From the NCBI RefSeq assembly GCF_045629565.1, contig NZ_JAZQRL010000091.1:36599-100598 (forward strand): 64,000 nucleotides of DNA. Reading direction: 5' to 3'. Position numbers and translations under genes: made by a program. The first letter of the stretch is position 1. Each line of letters begins with the position of its first letter. The notes beneath the pieces are model-generated. The model saw only the letters and a list, made by a program, of their open reading frames with translations. It searched no databases and was not told the origin of the DNA. Source of the stretch: Arcticibacter sp045629565 (GTDB lineage: Bacteria; Bacteroidota; Bacteroidia; Sphingobacteriales; Sphingobacteriaceae). This document shows, one piece after another, positions 18,002-26,771 of the stretch.

Positions 18002-18899
18002 TGTATGACGTAATATTGGCCAGAACCTTTTCGCTCAGGCGGTTAAATGCCTGGCGGGTACGGCCTACAGAAACGTCCATACAGCGTACGTTAGGATGAT
18101 GCAGAAAACGGTCGGAGCCTAGTGCAAGTGTAGTGTCACAGAAACATACATTATCGCCTTCTATCCATTTTGCAAAAGGGGCTTCGTCCCATGCCGGAGA
18201 AAGCCCGGTATTGAATAGTATTTTCCGATTTCCCAAATGCTCGAATTCTTTCTCGTGCAGGAGTACGGTATTTCTGTTGAGACAAGTGATGACCACCTCA
18301 CTTTGTGAAAGTAGCTCTTCCAAAGGTAAAAAGCGATATCCTTTTTCTTTGGCTTCCAGCTTTTCGCTTCGTGAAAAATAAGCAATGTCGGCGCCAAAAA
18401 ACTTAAGCGCGTCGGCTACCATGCCTCCTGATTTTCCAAGCCCTACAATTCCTGCTTTAATTCCGGTAATTTCCCGAACCTCGCCGTCCCATGGTTGCGC
18501 CTTAGTACCATCCGCATTTTCGCCGAAACCGTGCAGGCAACGAACCAGTTCGCTAATAACATATTCTACCACCCCTTCGTCGCCATAATCTCGCACTCCG
18601 GTAACAGTAATCCCCCGGGAGTTGGCATAGAGGATATCGACATTCGCGCTTTCGGCCGAATACAATGAACAGCACATGCCGATATATTTGATATCAGGGC
18701 ATTTTTCAAGTGCGTCTTTACGCAGTTGCGATGTGTAGCTGAGCAACACGGCATCTGCGTCGCCAATTCTCAAAGCCATCTCTTCCGAATCAGAAGGGAT
18801 ATCCTGATACATGATTACTTCTTTTGCAAAAGTGTGCAGCTTTTCCTCCGCTGACGGAATTAAATTCAATGGTTCTATGGCCACTAATTTTTTAAACAT
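17988..18899 (-). CDS. D-isomer 2-hydroxyacid dehydrogenase homologue with catalytic residues missing
   Basis: 303 residues. The NAD-binding Rossmann motif GIVGLGKSGGMVADALKFFG and the two-domain layout of the family are clear. The usual catalytic Arg (in an NT-x-RG motif) is replaced: here the motif reads FNTGLSPAWDE. Where the family has the Asp-Val-Phe/Tyr-Glu glutamate the sequence reads FCDTTLALGSD, and the TPHIGG histidine is not present (CMDVSVGRT). Thus Arg, Glu and His all appear lost while the cofactor site is kept. It may have a non-dehydrogenase or altered reaction. It is a single gene on the minus strand, converging on the aspartate dehydrogenase-like gene. Confidence 0.8.
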   Translation of the reverse strand: MFKKLVAIEPLNLIPSAEEKLHTFAKEVIMYQDIPSDSEEMALRIGDADAVLLSYTSQLRKDALEKCPDIKYIGMCCSLYSAESANVDILYANSRGITVTGVRDYGDEGVVEYVISELVRCLHGFGENADGTKAQPWDGEVREITGIKAGIVGLGKSGGMVADALKFFGADIAYFSRSEKLEAKEKGYRFLPLEELLSQSEVVITCLNRNTVLLHEKEFEHLGNRKILFNTGLSPAWDEAPFAKWIEGDNVCFCDTTLALGSDRFLHHPNVRCMDVSVGRTRQAFNRLSEKVLANITSYIKTQ

Positions 18900-18998
18900 T
18901 CTTCTTTCTTAAATATGAGCCTTTATTATAATAAAATTTAAGCACATCTGCAACGGAACAGGGGAAAGTTAGCGGGATGTCTGTGCGATGTCAGTCAT

Positions 18999-19421
18999 CT
19001 ACCTGGTATTTGTGTTATGAAATTCTTTATACAGATATTGCTCGTCGGTTACATGCTCCAACCAGTTTACAACTTTACCATCCAGATTTTCCTGAATGGC
19101 AATATGACTCATGGCATTTGTTGCTGAGGCACCGTGCCAATGTTTTTCATCCGGCTCAAACCAAACTACATCGCCAGGACGAACTTCTTCCACCAGACCA
19201 CCTTCGCGCTGTACCCAACCAATCCCGAAGGTGATAACGATGGTCTGTCCAAGAGGATGGGTATGCCATGCAGTTCTTGCGCCTGGCTCGAAGGTAACGG
19301 TGGCTGAAGCGCCGCGACGCGTGTCGTTTGCATCGAACAGCGGATCGATGCGTACATCTCCTGTAAACCAGTCTAATGACCCTTTGCTTGATGGCCTGCT
19401 GCCTGCTTTTGTAATTTCCAT
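18999..19421 (-). CDS. Cupin protein, (R)-mandelonitrile lyase-like
   Basis: 140 residues forming one cupin barrel. Metal-binding motif 1 is seen as TAWHTHPLGQTIVITFGIG (two His and a Gln), and motif 2 as PGDVVWFEPDEKHWHGA (His). This arrangement and the N-terminal DWFTGDVRIDPLF resemble the small cupin family that includes bacterial Mn-dependent hydroxynitrile lyases and carboxymuconolactone-decarboxylase-associated cupins. Function in this cell is unknown; many homologues sit beside aldo-keto reductases, but none is here. No leader peptide, so cytoplasmic. Confidence 0.88.
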   Translation of the reverse strand: MEITKAGSRPSSKGSLDWFTGDVRIDPLFDANDTRRGASATVTFEPGARTAWHTHPLGQTIVITFGIGWVQREGGLVEEVRPGDVVWFEPDEKHWHGASATNAMSHIAIQENLDGKVVNWLEHVTDEQYLYKEFHNTNTR

Positions 19422-19892
19422 AATGGTTTGTTTAACGTTAAGAATTCGCCTCAGTCGTGCGGAATCATAATAATCATCGCTTCATCATTTAATAAACTGG
19501 TGCTGCACCTGTTTGTTTAGTCGCGGTTTGCTTAAACGTATCGCGCCCTTGGAATATATCCTGTTAATGACACGTACTATTAAAATAAATTTTCCTGATA
19601 AACTAAGTTCGTTAGAACGACAGAAAAAGTTAAGGTAATTTTCGATTACATTCAGGACAACCATTCAACAGTAATGCATCAGGCGGCTTATAACGCATTC
19701 CAAAAGCTATATCTTACAATAACCGCCTATTTCTCTTTACTAAAGTTAAAATGAAATTCTTGCCATATGATAATTTTAAATAAGATATTCTTTAATAAAC
19801 TTGAATACTTTGATTTTTTGCGTAGAGCTGGTTTAGGAGAAGGTTTTCTATTTTGATACAGGTCTTAGAATAAACATGGTTTAATATATGGT
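19422..19892. other. 471-bp divergent intergenic region, no gene seen
   Basis: AT-rich region between the cupin gene and the DHFR-like gene, whose promoters must both lie here. No open frame of note, RNA gene or strong hairpin was recognised. Confidence 0.5.
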
Positions 19893-20450
19893 ATGAGAAA
19901 AGTAATCGGGGCTATTAACACGACACTTGACGGGATTTGCGACCACACAGCAGGAGTTCCCGACGAAGAATTACATCAACACTACACGAATCTGCTAATT
20001 AGCACAGACGCCATTCTATACGGAAGGATAACCTATCAACTTATGGAATATTGGCGGACACTGCTGGAAAATCCTTCCAATACAAAATCAATGAATGATT
20101 TTGCTATCGCTATAGACAAAATCCCCAAAGTTGTTTTTTCGCAGACGCTGGAAAATGTCGATTGGAATACTGCAACTTTGGCTAAGCGAAGCCTTAAGGA
20201 TGAGGTAATAGCACTTAAGAGGCAACCGGGGAAAGATATTTTAGTTGGAAGTCGTAGCTTAATCATACAGCTAATGAAAATGAGATTAATTGACGAATTG
20301 CAGCTTTGTGTTCACCCTGTTATCGCAGGTAGCGGTTCGCTGTTATTTGACAATATCAACGACCGGACTGTTTTCAAGCTCACAAACCATAAGGTATTTG
20401 ATAGCGGTGCGGTGACGCTTTGGTATGAGCCGATAACCGAGGACATGTGA
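19893..20450 (+). CDS. Dihydrofolate reductase-like (RibD C-terminal) family protein
   Basis: 185 residues of the YwjB/YyaP-type family: N-terminal MRKVIGAINTTLDGICDH, an ILYGRITYQLMEYWR segment, a KDILVGSRSLIIQLMKM segment that forms the NADPH phosphate loop, and the ending VIAGSGSLLFD. These proteins share the DHFR/RibD fold and probably reduce a small substrate with NADPH; they are not the essential FolA. Single gene with an AT-rich upstream region. The sequence between it and the helicase holds a broken VOC gene. Confidence 0.88.
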   Translation: MRKVIGAINTTLDGICDHTAGVPDEELHQHYTNLLISTDAILYGRITYQLMEYWRTLLENPSNTKSMNDFAIAIDKIPKVVFSQTLENVDWNTATLAKRSLKDEVIALKRQPGKDILVGSRSLIIQLMKMRLIDELQLCVHPVIAGSGSLLFDNINDRTVFKLTNHKVFDSGAVTLWYEPITEDM

Positions 20451-20513
20451 ACCGCTGATAAGCCGTCTATGTCGAAATAATCACTTCATAGATCATAGTA
20501 GAAAGCAAGACGC

Positions 20514-20618
20514 ATGAACAGTATCAACAACACCATCCGGGAACTGGAACTTGCCCAAATTGGTTGGGTAGTGCCTGATATTGACGCCGCGGTGATTTTG
20601 ATGAAAGATGCCTTGTGA
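20514..20618 (+). pseudogene. Truncated start of a VOC/glyoxalase-family gene
   Basis: An ATG at 20514 opens a frame reading LAQIGWVVPDIDAAVILMKDAL, then a TGA at 20616. IGWVVPDIDAAV is a typical first strand and helix of vicinal-oxygen-chelate proteins, which are normally ~130-150 residues. Only ~34 codons remain before the stop. Beyond it (to 20709) lies a second short frame ending ITPEGWQAIERMQKMK that does not continue a VOC fold. It therefore seems to be a remnant joined to another remnant. The 300-bp gap 20451-20750 holds nothing else. Confidence 0.55.
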
Positions 20619-20750
20619 TACATATCAAACTATAGGCGTCGCTACCGAGATAATGGGCATTACACCCGAGGGATGGCAAGCGATCGAACGGATGCAGAAA
20701 ATGAAGTGATTGCGGTTATCCGCAGGTTTTCTGAGCTGGGAGAACGATAC

Positions 20751-21884
20751 CTAAACTTTAGTGATCTTTTCCGTGATCAAATTAACCGTTCTTCCCATCT
20801 TTTTTTGGATGATTTCAAAGTGATGTAACTCACTTATGCTCACTAACGAAATGGCGTCGCCAACTGCTTCTGCACGGCCGGTTCTTCCAATTCGATGGAT
20901 GTAATCTTTCGGAGATCTGGGTAAATCATAGTTAATTACGAAAGGAAGAAAGTGAATATCAATTCCCCTTGCCATTAGATCTGTGGACACTAATACTCTC
21001 AACTTCCCCGATTTGAAGTGCGCTAAAGTATCAGTTCTCGCTCCCTGACTTTTCTTACTGTGGATCGCTTTTGCGTCGATATTATTCTTCCGAAGTTTAT
21101 TGACAACAGCATCAGCCTGGTGCACAGAGGATGCGAAAATCAGGACTTGCTTCATTTGGTGATGGTTGATCAGGTAACGCAGGAAAGGGCCTTTTTGATC
21201 CGGCGAGACGAGGTAAGCCACCTGTCTGATCGAATCCAATGAAGCTTCTTCTGCCGCTATCTTAACCACCACTGGTTCTCTAAGCATGATTTGGTGGATA
21301 TGTTCGATATCGTCACTCAGCGTGGCCGATAACAATATATTCTGGCGTTTCACCGGCAAAAGTGCTATAATTTTATCCAGCTCATCTTTGAAGCCTAAAC
21401 TGAGCATTTTATCCGCCTCATCAAGCACAAGTGTTTGAACGCCCGATAAGTTTATGGAATTGGCACCGACTAATTCCAATAATCTTCCCGGCGTGGCAAC
21501 CAGCACATTCACGCCTTGTAATGCCATCATTTGTGGATTAATGGACACTCCGCCATATACTGCCATTGTCTTAACAGATTGCGGTAGTGCGCCGCTAAAA
21601 ACCTGGAAAACACCATTTATTTGTTCAGCTAATTCACGGCTGGGGACCAAAACCAGCACATTGGCATGGCGGTTTTTCAGCCCTATAGATCCTTGCAAAT
21701 TCGTGAGCAGAGGCAATACATAACTAGCGGTTTTTCCAGAGCCTGTTTTGGCTATAACCAAAACGTCTTTGTTAGCTAAAATAGCTGGTATGGCACGCTC
21801 CTGGATAGGAGTGGGTGTTGTAAAAGTTTGCTGTTCCAGCGTCTTTAACAAAGCAGGGGATAAACCAAGAGAACTAAATGGCAT
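20751..21884 (-). CDS. DEAD-box ATP-dependent RNA helicase (RhlE-like)
   Basis: 377 residues from ATG 21884; an in-frame TTG at 21917 would add 11. All core motifs are visible: Q motif TPTPIQERAIP, Walker A AKTGSGKT, DEAD in VLDEADKMLSLGF, SAT, and HRIGRTGR. Two RecA-like domains span ~1-205 and ~215-370, and the protein ends soon after the second, with almost no C-terminal tail, unlike most RhlE proteins. Likely role: RNA remodelling in ribosome assembly or RNA decay, especially at low temperature. Upstream lies a repeat segment (22005-22058). Confidence 0.93.
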   Translation of the reverse strand: MPFSSLGLSPALLKTLEQQTFTTPTPIQERAIPAILANKDVLVIAKTGSGKTASYVLPLLTNLQGSIGLKNRHANVLVLVPSRELAEQINGVFQVFSGALPQSVKTMAVYGGVSINPQMMALQGVNVLVATPGRLLELVGANSINLSGVQTLVLDEADKMLSLGFKDELDKIIALLPVKRQNILLSATLSDDIEHIHQIMLREPVVVKIAAEEASLDSIRQVAYLVSPDQKGPFLRYLINHHQMKQVLIFASSVHQADAVVNKLRKNNIDAKAIHSKKSQGARTDTLAHFKSGKLRVLVSTDLMARGIDIHFLPFVINYDLPRSPKDYIHRIGRTGRAEAVGDAISLVSISELHHFEIIQKKMGRTVNLITEKITKV

Positions 21885-22004
21885 AGAGGTCGATTTTTTT
21901 AATGCACGAAGATACAATTACGAAATACATCAACAGCAGTGCCTTTGTATTTTACAGCGTTATGCAAATAAATTCAGTTTATCCAAACCGGCCGGAGACC
22001 AGTC

Positions 22005-22058
22005 ACCCGTGGCCAGCGCAATCGGGTTGCCGGGAGATGAGCATCAGGCTTGTTTAAA
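22005..22058. repeat. 54-bp segment shared with 58267-58320
   Basis: About 44 of 54 positions agree with 58267-58320, on the same strand, including a run containing GATGAGCATCAGG. Read on the minus strand it contains an ATTGCGCTGxxCACGGGT core that would code PIALxTG. It lies between the helicase gene and the DoxX gene without any other gene sequence around it. Confidence 0.55.
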
Positions 22059-22121
22059 AATATGATGTTGGAATTATTGAAAATCGATAAGAATGCATAA
22101 CATTGCAGCTACCGACAGAGT

Positions 22122-22565
22122 ATGATAACAAGGCTGTTAGAAACTGATAACTCACGTACTACCATTATAATCAGATTGATGGTCGGTGCAGTATTTGTTT
22201 CTGAAGGAATTCAGAAATTCCTTTTTACAGAGAAAATTGGTGCGGGAAGGTTTGCCCGAATAGGATTGCCCAATCCAGATTTCTTGGGTCCTTTCGTCGG
22301 GACCGTCGAAATACTGTGCGGAACATTGGTTCTTTTGGGCTTTTTAACCCGGTTTGCATCTGTTCCCTTGCTTATCATCATGATCGTTGCACTGACCTCC
22401 ACGAAGTTACAGTTATTAAATGATAGTGGCTTCTGGACGATGCTTCACGATAGCAGAACGGACTGGTCCATGTTGCTGGGAAGCATATTTTTGATAATTA
22501 AAGGTGGTGGTAAGTGGTCTATAGATAACATGCGTATCTATTTTCTATTTCGTCAAGATAAATAG
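22122..22565 (+). CDS. DoxX family membrane protein
   Basis: 147 residues with four hydrophobic segments. The family opening is IIIRLMVGAVFVSEGIQKFLF, followed by FLGPFVGTVEILCGTLVLLGFLTR, as in DoxX/DUF417-like proteins. Some relatives belong to thiosulfate:quinone oxidoreductase or a membrane redox complex, but most are uncharacterised. Single gene, transcribed toward the repressor gene on the other strand. Confidence 0.85.
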   Translation: MITRLLETDNSRTTIIIRLMVGAVFVSEGIQKFLFTEKIGAGRFARIGLPNPDFLGPFVGTVEILCGTLVLLGFLTRFASVPLLIIMIVALTSTKLQLLNDSGFWTMLHDSRTDWSMLLGSIFLIIKGGGKWSIDNMRIYFLFRQDK

Positions 22566-22688
22566 CTTTAAGGCGGTTCTGCCATTAAACGGTTCTCTTT
22601 CATCAGCCCCGGTGAAAAGTAAAATCACCATTTTTTCGGGATTTAGAGACAAACCAGCTTAGTTTGAAGTAAGGCTTCTTTTGGGCGG

Positions 22689-23438
22689 TTATAATAATTT
22701 CAAACCGTCATTGCGGTAGGCAACCAAAGACGGACTGTCACTTGGTAGTTCGGTGATTAAATAATTGACCTGATTGAAATCACAGATTTTTATCCTTTGC
22801 ACGGTATTCAGCTTTTCTGAAATGGTTAAGATAGCTACTTTTTTCGCCGAACGGATTATTGCTTTCTTAACCTGGACGACTTCCCAGTCCATATCGCTGA
22901 GTCCGTCTTGAATGGAAAAAGCATTTGCTCCTAATAAACACAGATCGACTTTTATTTCAGATAGTTGGTTAACTACGATAGAACCGATGTGCAGGTTGGC
23001 GTTTTTATTTAACTTTCCTCCAATGGTAATGACGTCAAGATTGGTATGATCGGACAGCGTAATGGCTACCTGGGGACTTATAGTGAAAAAAGTGACCTTC
23101 AGGTTATCTGGGATCATCTTCGCCAATTCGAGGATTGTCGTTCCTCCTTCTGTGAGGATCACCATATTATTCTTGATAAGGCTTATCGTCTTTTCTGCAA
23201 TCTTCTGCTTTTCGCTAACTGCGTATACTTCATTCTGGCTATTAAAAGGAGCAACAAAAGACTTACTTGCAGCTCCTCCATGTACTTTCAGAATCAATCC
23301 GCTTTCAGCTAATTCTTTGAGATCCCGCCTGACTGTATCGTCCGAAACATCTAGGAGTGTGCTTAAGTCTGTAGATAATACCTTGTTATGTAAATTAATC
23401 TCACGCAGAATTAATTTATGTCGGTCTTCTTTACGCAT
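22689..23438 (-). CDS. DeoR/GlpR-type transcriptional repressor
   Basis: 249 residues. An N-terminal helix-turn-helix (~1-60) contains LSTLLDVSDDTVRRDLKELAESGLILKVHGGA, the DeoR signature. The sugar-phosphate-sensing DeoRC domain (~75-240) shows VILTEGGTTILELAKMIP and ITIGGKLN. Family members are usually repressors released by a phosphorylated sugar. It is divergent from the ten-gene amino-sugar operon, and the 210-bp gap has seven TGCG-core repeats. A phosphorylated amino sugar made by that operon's kinase is the likely inducer, by inference. Autoregulation is possible since it faces the same region. Confidence 0.9.
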   Translation of the reverse strand: MRKEDRHKLILREINLHNKVLSTDLSTLLDVSDDTVRRDLKELAESGLILKVHGGAASKSFVAPFNSQNEVYAVSEKQKIAEKTISLIKNNMVILTEGGTTILELAKMIPDNLKVTFFTISPQVAITLSDHTNLDVITIGGKLNKNANLHIGSIVVNQLSEIKVDLCLLGANAFSIQDGLSDMDWEVVQVKKAIIRSAKKVAILTISEKLNTVQRIKICDFNQVNYLITELPSDSPSLVAYRNDGLKLL

Positions 23439-23510
23439 GGTGGCTTACTAAATTGACTAGGTGCAAAGCTATCAATTATTTTTTCAAAAAAATTTGCATT
23501 GATGAGTAAA

Positions 23511-23632
23511 TGCGGTTATACTTGTTTACATAAACGCATAAAAAACGCAAATGCAGGATTTCTCAGTTAGTTACAAACATTATTGCGGTTTAAAATTCTA
23601 TTTTGCGGATTTTGTGCGTTTTCCTGCGTCTC
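23511..23632. promoter_or_regulatory. Array of seven TGCG-core boxes before the amino-sugar PUL
   Basis: TGCG cores occur at 23511, 23584, 23604, 23615 and 23625 on the plus strand (TGCGGTTAT, TGCGGTTTA, TGCGGATTT, TGCGTTTTC, TGCGTCTCT). In inverted form they occur as AACGCATA (23533-23540) and AACGCAAA (23544-23551). Seven copies fall in ~120 bp, ending 16 bp before the susC start. Direct-repeat arrays of short boxes are the usual operators of DeoR/GlpR-type proteins, so these are the candidate sites of the adjacent regulator. Confidence 0.6.
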
Positions 23633-23648
23633 TAATTATCATTAATAT

Positions 23649-26600
23649 ATGTATAAAATTTTACAATTTCTATTAATTCTTTTGCTGGTAGTGGCAGAAG
23701 CTAGAGCCGGAAAGACACATTTACGTCCGGAATTTGCAGCCCGGGGGGCTAGCATCACAGGTGAGGGAGTACAGGTATCCTCTCACTATCAACAGGTTCT
23801 GGTTACGGGTCGGGTTGTAGACGAGAGGGATTTACCGCTTCCGGGGGTTTCCGTCCGGATAAAGGGAACAAGTCGAGGAAGCGTGACCAATGCCGATGGA
23901 AAATTCTCTATTGAGGCGAAACCTGCTGATTCCTTGCAGTTCTCATTTGTGGGCTATAAAGTACAGACTGTTGGGGTGGGTGCCAGGCGGATTCTTTCAA
24001 TTAAGCTCTTACCGGATTTGGGAGTCCTTGATGAAGTTACGATTGTTGGTTACGGAACGCAGAAGAAAGTTTCGGTTACAGCTTCTCTATCCTCAGTTTC
24101 CGTTAAAGAGATGCAACGGGTTTCCACGCCATCTATTTCTAATGCAATCGCCGGAAAACTCCCTGGTATCATAACCCGGCAATCGAGCGGCGAACCAGGC
24201 TATGACGCGGCGCAGGTGTACATCAGAGGATTGTCGACCTTTGCGAACAACGGGCCACTCGTGTTGATTGACGGTGTAGAGCGTGATATGAACCAGATCA
24301 ACGCTCAGGAAATAGAAAATTTTACTATTTTAAAAGATGCGTCTGCGACAGCGGTATACGGGGTGAGAGGTGCTAATGGTGTAATACTCATCAATACAAA
24401 GCGGGGCGAGCTAGGGAAACCTCAGGTGACGTTCAGGTCCGAAGCCGCCGGATTAACGGCAATGCGTCTTCCCGAATATATCAATGGAGCCGAATATGCT
24501 TCGTTGATGAATGAGGCACTTTCTTATGCGAATCAGGCTCCACGTTGGAGCGACGAAGAAATTCAAAAGTTTGCCGACGGGACTGACCCATACTTATATC
24601 CCAGTTCTGACTGGACGAAAGCGGTGCTCAAAAAAGACACCTGGCAGACCATCCAAAATCTAAGCGTTACAGGTGGATCTGATGTAATAAAATATTACAC
24701 CAACGTGGGATTCACTCTACAGGACGGGATATATAAGCAGGATCCCGCAAATAAATTTAATACAAATGCAAATATCAAGCGATATAACTTTCGTAGCAAT
24801 GTGGACATCAACTTATCCAAGAGTTTGACCATGCAACTTGGGTTAGGTGGAATCATTCAGAACGGGAATTATCCAGGATTTTCAGCACCTGATATTTTTA
24901 ATTCTCTGAAGGTTATTTCGCCAATAGCCTACCCTATTACCAATCCAGATGGGACACCGGGAGGGGCGCAGACTTTTATCGGATGGAATCCATGGGGTCG
25001 CGTATCCCAATCGGGATATTCTACCCAGGACAGAAGCACCTTGCAAGGCACTTTCGCGGCTAACTGGGACCTGTCTAGTTTTACTACCAAAGGTTTGTCG
25101 CTAAGAGGCTTGTTTTCTTATGACCGCTACGCTCAGACAAACAACGTCAGGATAAAAGAATTTGAAGTGAAAAGGTACCTTGGGACGAACCCAGAGACCG
25201 GAGAAGATATGTACAGCGCTTCTTTTCGTGAGGAAAAACCCCTTTCGTATGGGATACAAAACGGGGGTAACCGTGCCATCTATACCGAGCTTCAACTTAA
25301 CTACGATCGTGTTTTCAACCGCCATGCTGTAACATCCATGCTGCTATTCAATGAACGGGATTATGTGGATCTGACAGCCGGTGAATCAGTTTTGAATATT
25401 CCATATCGCAGGCGCGGGCTCGCAGGCAGGGCTACTTACAGTTACGATAATCGCTATTTGCTGGAAGCTAACTTCGGATATAATGGTTCTGAAAACTTTC
25501 CTAAAGGGAAAAAGTATGGATTTTTTCCTTCTTTATCGGCGGGTTGGGTCATTTCTAATGAGAAGTTCTGGGATATCCCCGTCGTGAGTAATTTCAAGAT
25601 CAGAGCGTCACGTGGAAAGGTCGGAAATGACCAAATTGGTAGAAGATTCCTGTATATGAGTACCATCCGAACCAATGGACAGTCATACTTATTTGGCCCG
25701 GGTCAGGAGCTGATGTACGGAATGGAAGAGAATGCTATCGGAAATCCGGATGTCACCTGGGAAACAGCGATGAAGAACAATATAGGCCTCGATCTTGGGT
25801 TGTTTAGCGATAAGGTAACGCTCCAAATCGACGCCTTTAATGAGCATAGAAAAAACATATTGCTGCAGCGCCAGACCGTTCCGGCCGTAGCCGGGTTCTT
25901 TCCATGGTCGATCCCATTTGGAAACCTTGGTCAGGTTAAGAACAAAGGGATCGATGGCTTACTTGAAATTAGAAATACCACCTCTAAAGGTTTGTTTTAT
26001 TCCTTCAGAGGGAACTTTACCTTTGCAAAGAATAAAGTTATTGAGAACGACGAACCCGTTCAACGTTTTCCATACCTAACCGGGAAGGGTCTTCCCCTTG
26101 GACAGTCATTTGCATTTGTTGCAGATGGTTTCTTTCAGAGTCAGGAAGAAATTGCAATGAGTCCCCGCCAGGTATTCTCTAACGTGAGGGTTGGAGATGT
26201 GAAATACAAGGATATTAATGGGGATGGTTTAGTAGACGCCTATGACCAGATACCAGTGGGAAATCCCCGTCTGCCTCAAATGACCTTCGGGTTCGGTACT
26301 ACGTTTGCATTCAAAAACCTGGATGTCAGTGTCTATTTCACCGGTGCTGCCAAAACGAGCATTTTCTTGAGCGGACTATCGATGTGGCCGTTCTACGAAG
26401 GCCTGGGGGTTAATAACGTCCTAAACGAATACTATGATAACCGCTGGACTCCTGATAACCCTAATGCTCTGTATCCAGCTATTGATGTAGGGAATAATCC
26501 TAACAACTTCTTGAACTCTACTCTCTGGATGCGCAACGGAAATTATTTGCGCTTACGTAATGCGGAGTTGGGCTACACCTTTCCACAAAAGCTGTCGCGG

Positions 26601-26753
26601 AAGTTTGGCATGAGCACACTTCGGTTCTTCGTGAACGCAGTTAATCTGGTAACCTGGGATCACATCAAGATTATAGATCCGGAATCAAACGATGGTACCG
26701 GGGGATATCCGTTGCAAAGATCATTTAATGGTGGCTTTCAGGTCAATTTTTAA
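23649..26753 (+). CDS. SusC-like TonB-dependent transporter of the amino-sugar PUL
   Basis: 1034 residues. Signal peptide ~1-20, carboxypeptidase-regulatory-like domain ~50-125 (VTGRVVDERDLPLPGVSVRI), TonB-box region near VLDEVTIVGYGTQKK, plug ~150-255 with LVLIDGVERD and VYGVRGANGVILINTKRG, then the beta-barrel. A calcium-like DINGDGLVDAYDQI loop is present near 855. The long N-terminal stretch before the first domain (~20-50) is unusual but has no recognised domain. It is the first gene of a ten-gene plus-strand operon; SusD starts 18 bp later. It should import oligosaccharides processed at the surface. Confidence 0.96.
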   Translation: MYKILQFLLILLLVVAEARAGKTHLRPEFAARGASITGEGVQVSSHYQQVLVTGRVVDERDLPLPGVSVRIKGTSRGSVTNADGKFSIEAKPADSLQFSFVGYKVQTVGVGARRILSIKLLPDLGVLDEVTIVGYGTQKKVSVTASLSSVSVKEMQRVSTPSISNAIAGKLPGIITRQSSGEPGYDAAQVYIRGLSTFANNGPLVLIDGVERDMNQINAQEIENFTILKDASATAVYGVRGANGVILINTKRGELGKPQVTFRSEAAGLTAMRLPEYINGAEYASLMNEALSYANQAPRWSDEEIQKFADGTDPYLYPSSDWTKAVLKKDTWQTIQNLSVTGGSDVIKYYTNVGFTLQDGIYKQDPANKFNTNANIKRYNFRSNVDINLSKSLTMQLGLGGIIQNGNYPGFSAPDIFNSLKVISPIAYPITNPDGTPGGAQTFIGWNPWGRVSQSGYSTQDRSTLQGTFAANWDLSSFTTKGLSLRGLFSYDRYAQTNNVRIKEFEVKRYLGTNPETGEDMYSASFREEKPLSYGIQNGGNRAIYTELQLNYDRVFNRHAVTSMLLFNERDYVDLTAGESVLNIPYRRRGLAGRATYSYDNRYLLEANFGYNGSENFPKGKKYGFFPSLSAGWVISNEKFWDIPVVSNFKIRASRGKVGNDQIGRRFLYMSTIRTNGQSYLFGPGQELMYGMEENAIGNPDVTWETAMKNNIGLDLGLFSDKVTLQIDAFNEHRKNILLQRQTVPAVAGFFPWSIPFGNLGQVKNKGIDGLLEIRNTTSKGLFYSFRGNFTFAKNKVIENDEPVQRFPYLTGKGLPLGQSFAFVADGFFQSQEEIAMSPRQVFSNVRVGDVKYKDINGDGLVDAYDQIPVGNPRLPQMTFGFGTTFAFKNLDVSVYFTGAAKTSIFLSGLSMWPFYEGLGVNNVLNEYYDNRWTPDNPNALYPAIDVGNNPNNFLNSTLWMRNGNYLRLRNAELGYTFPQKLSRKFGMSTLRFFVNAVNLVTWDHIKIIDPESNDGTGGYPLQRSFNGGFQVNF

Positions 26754-26771
26754 ATCAATAGTCGTATTAAC

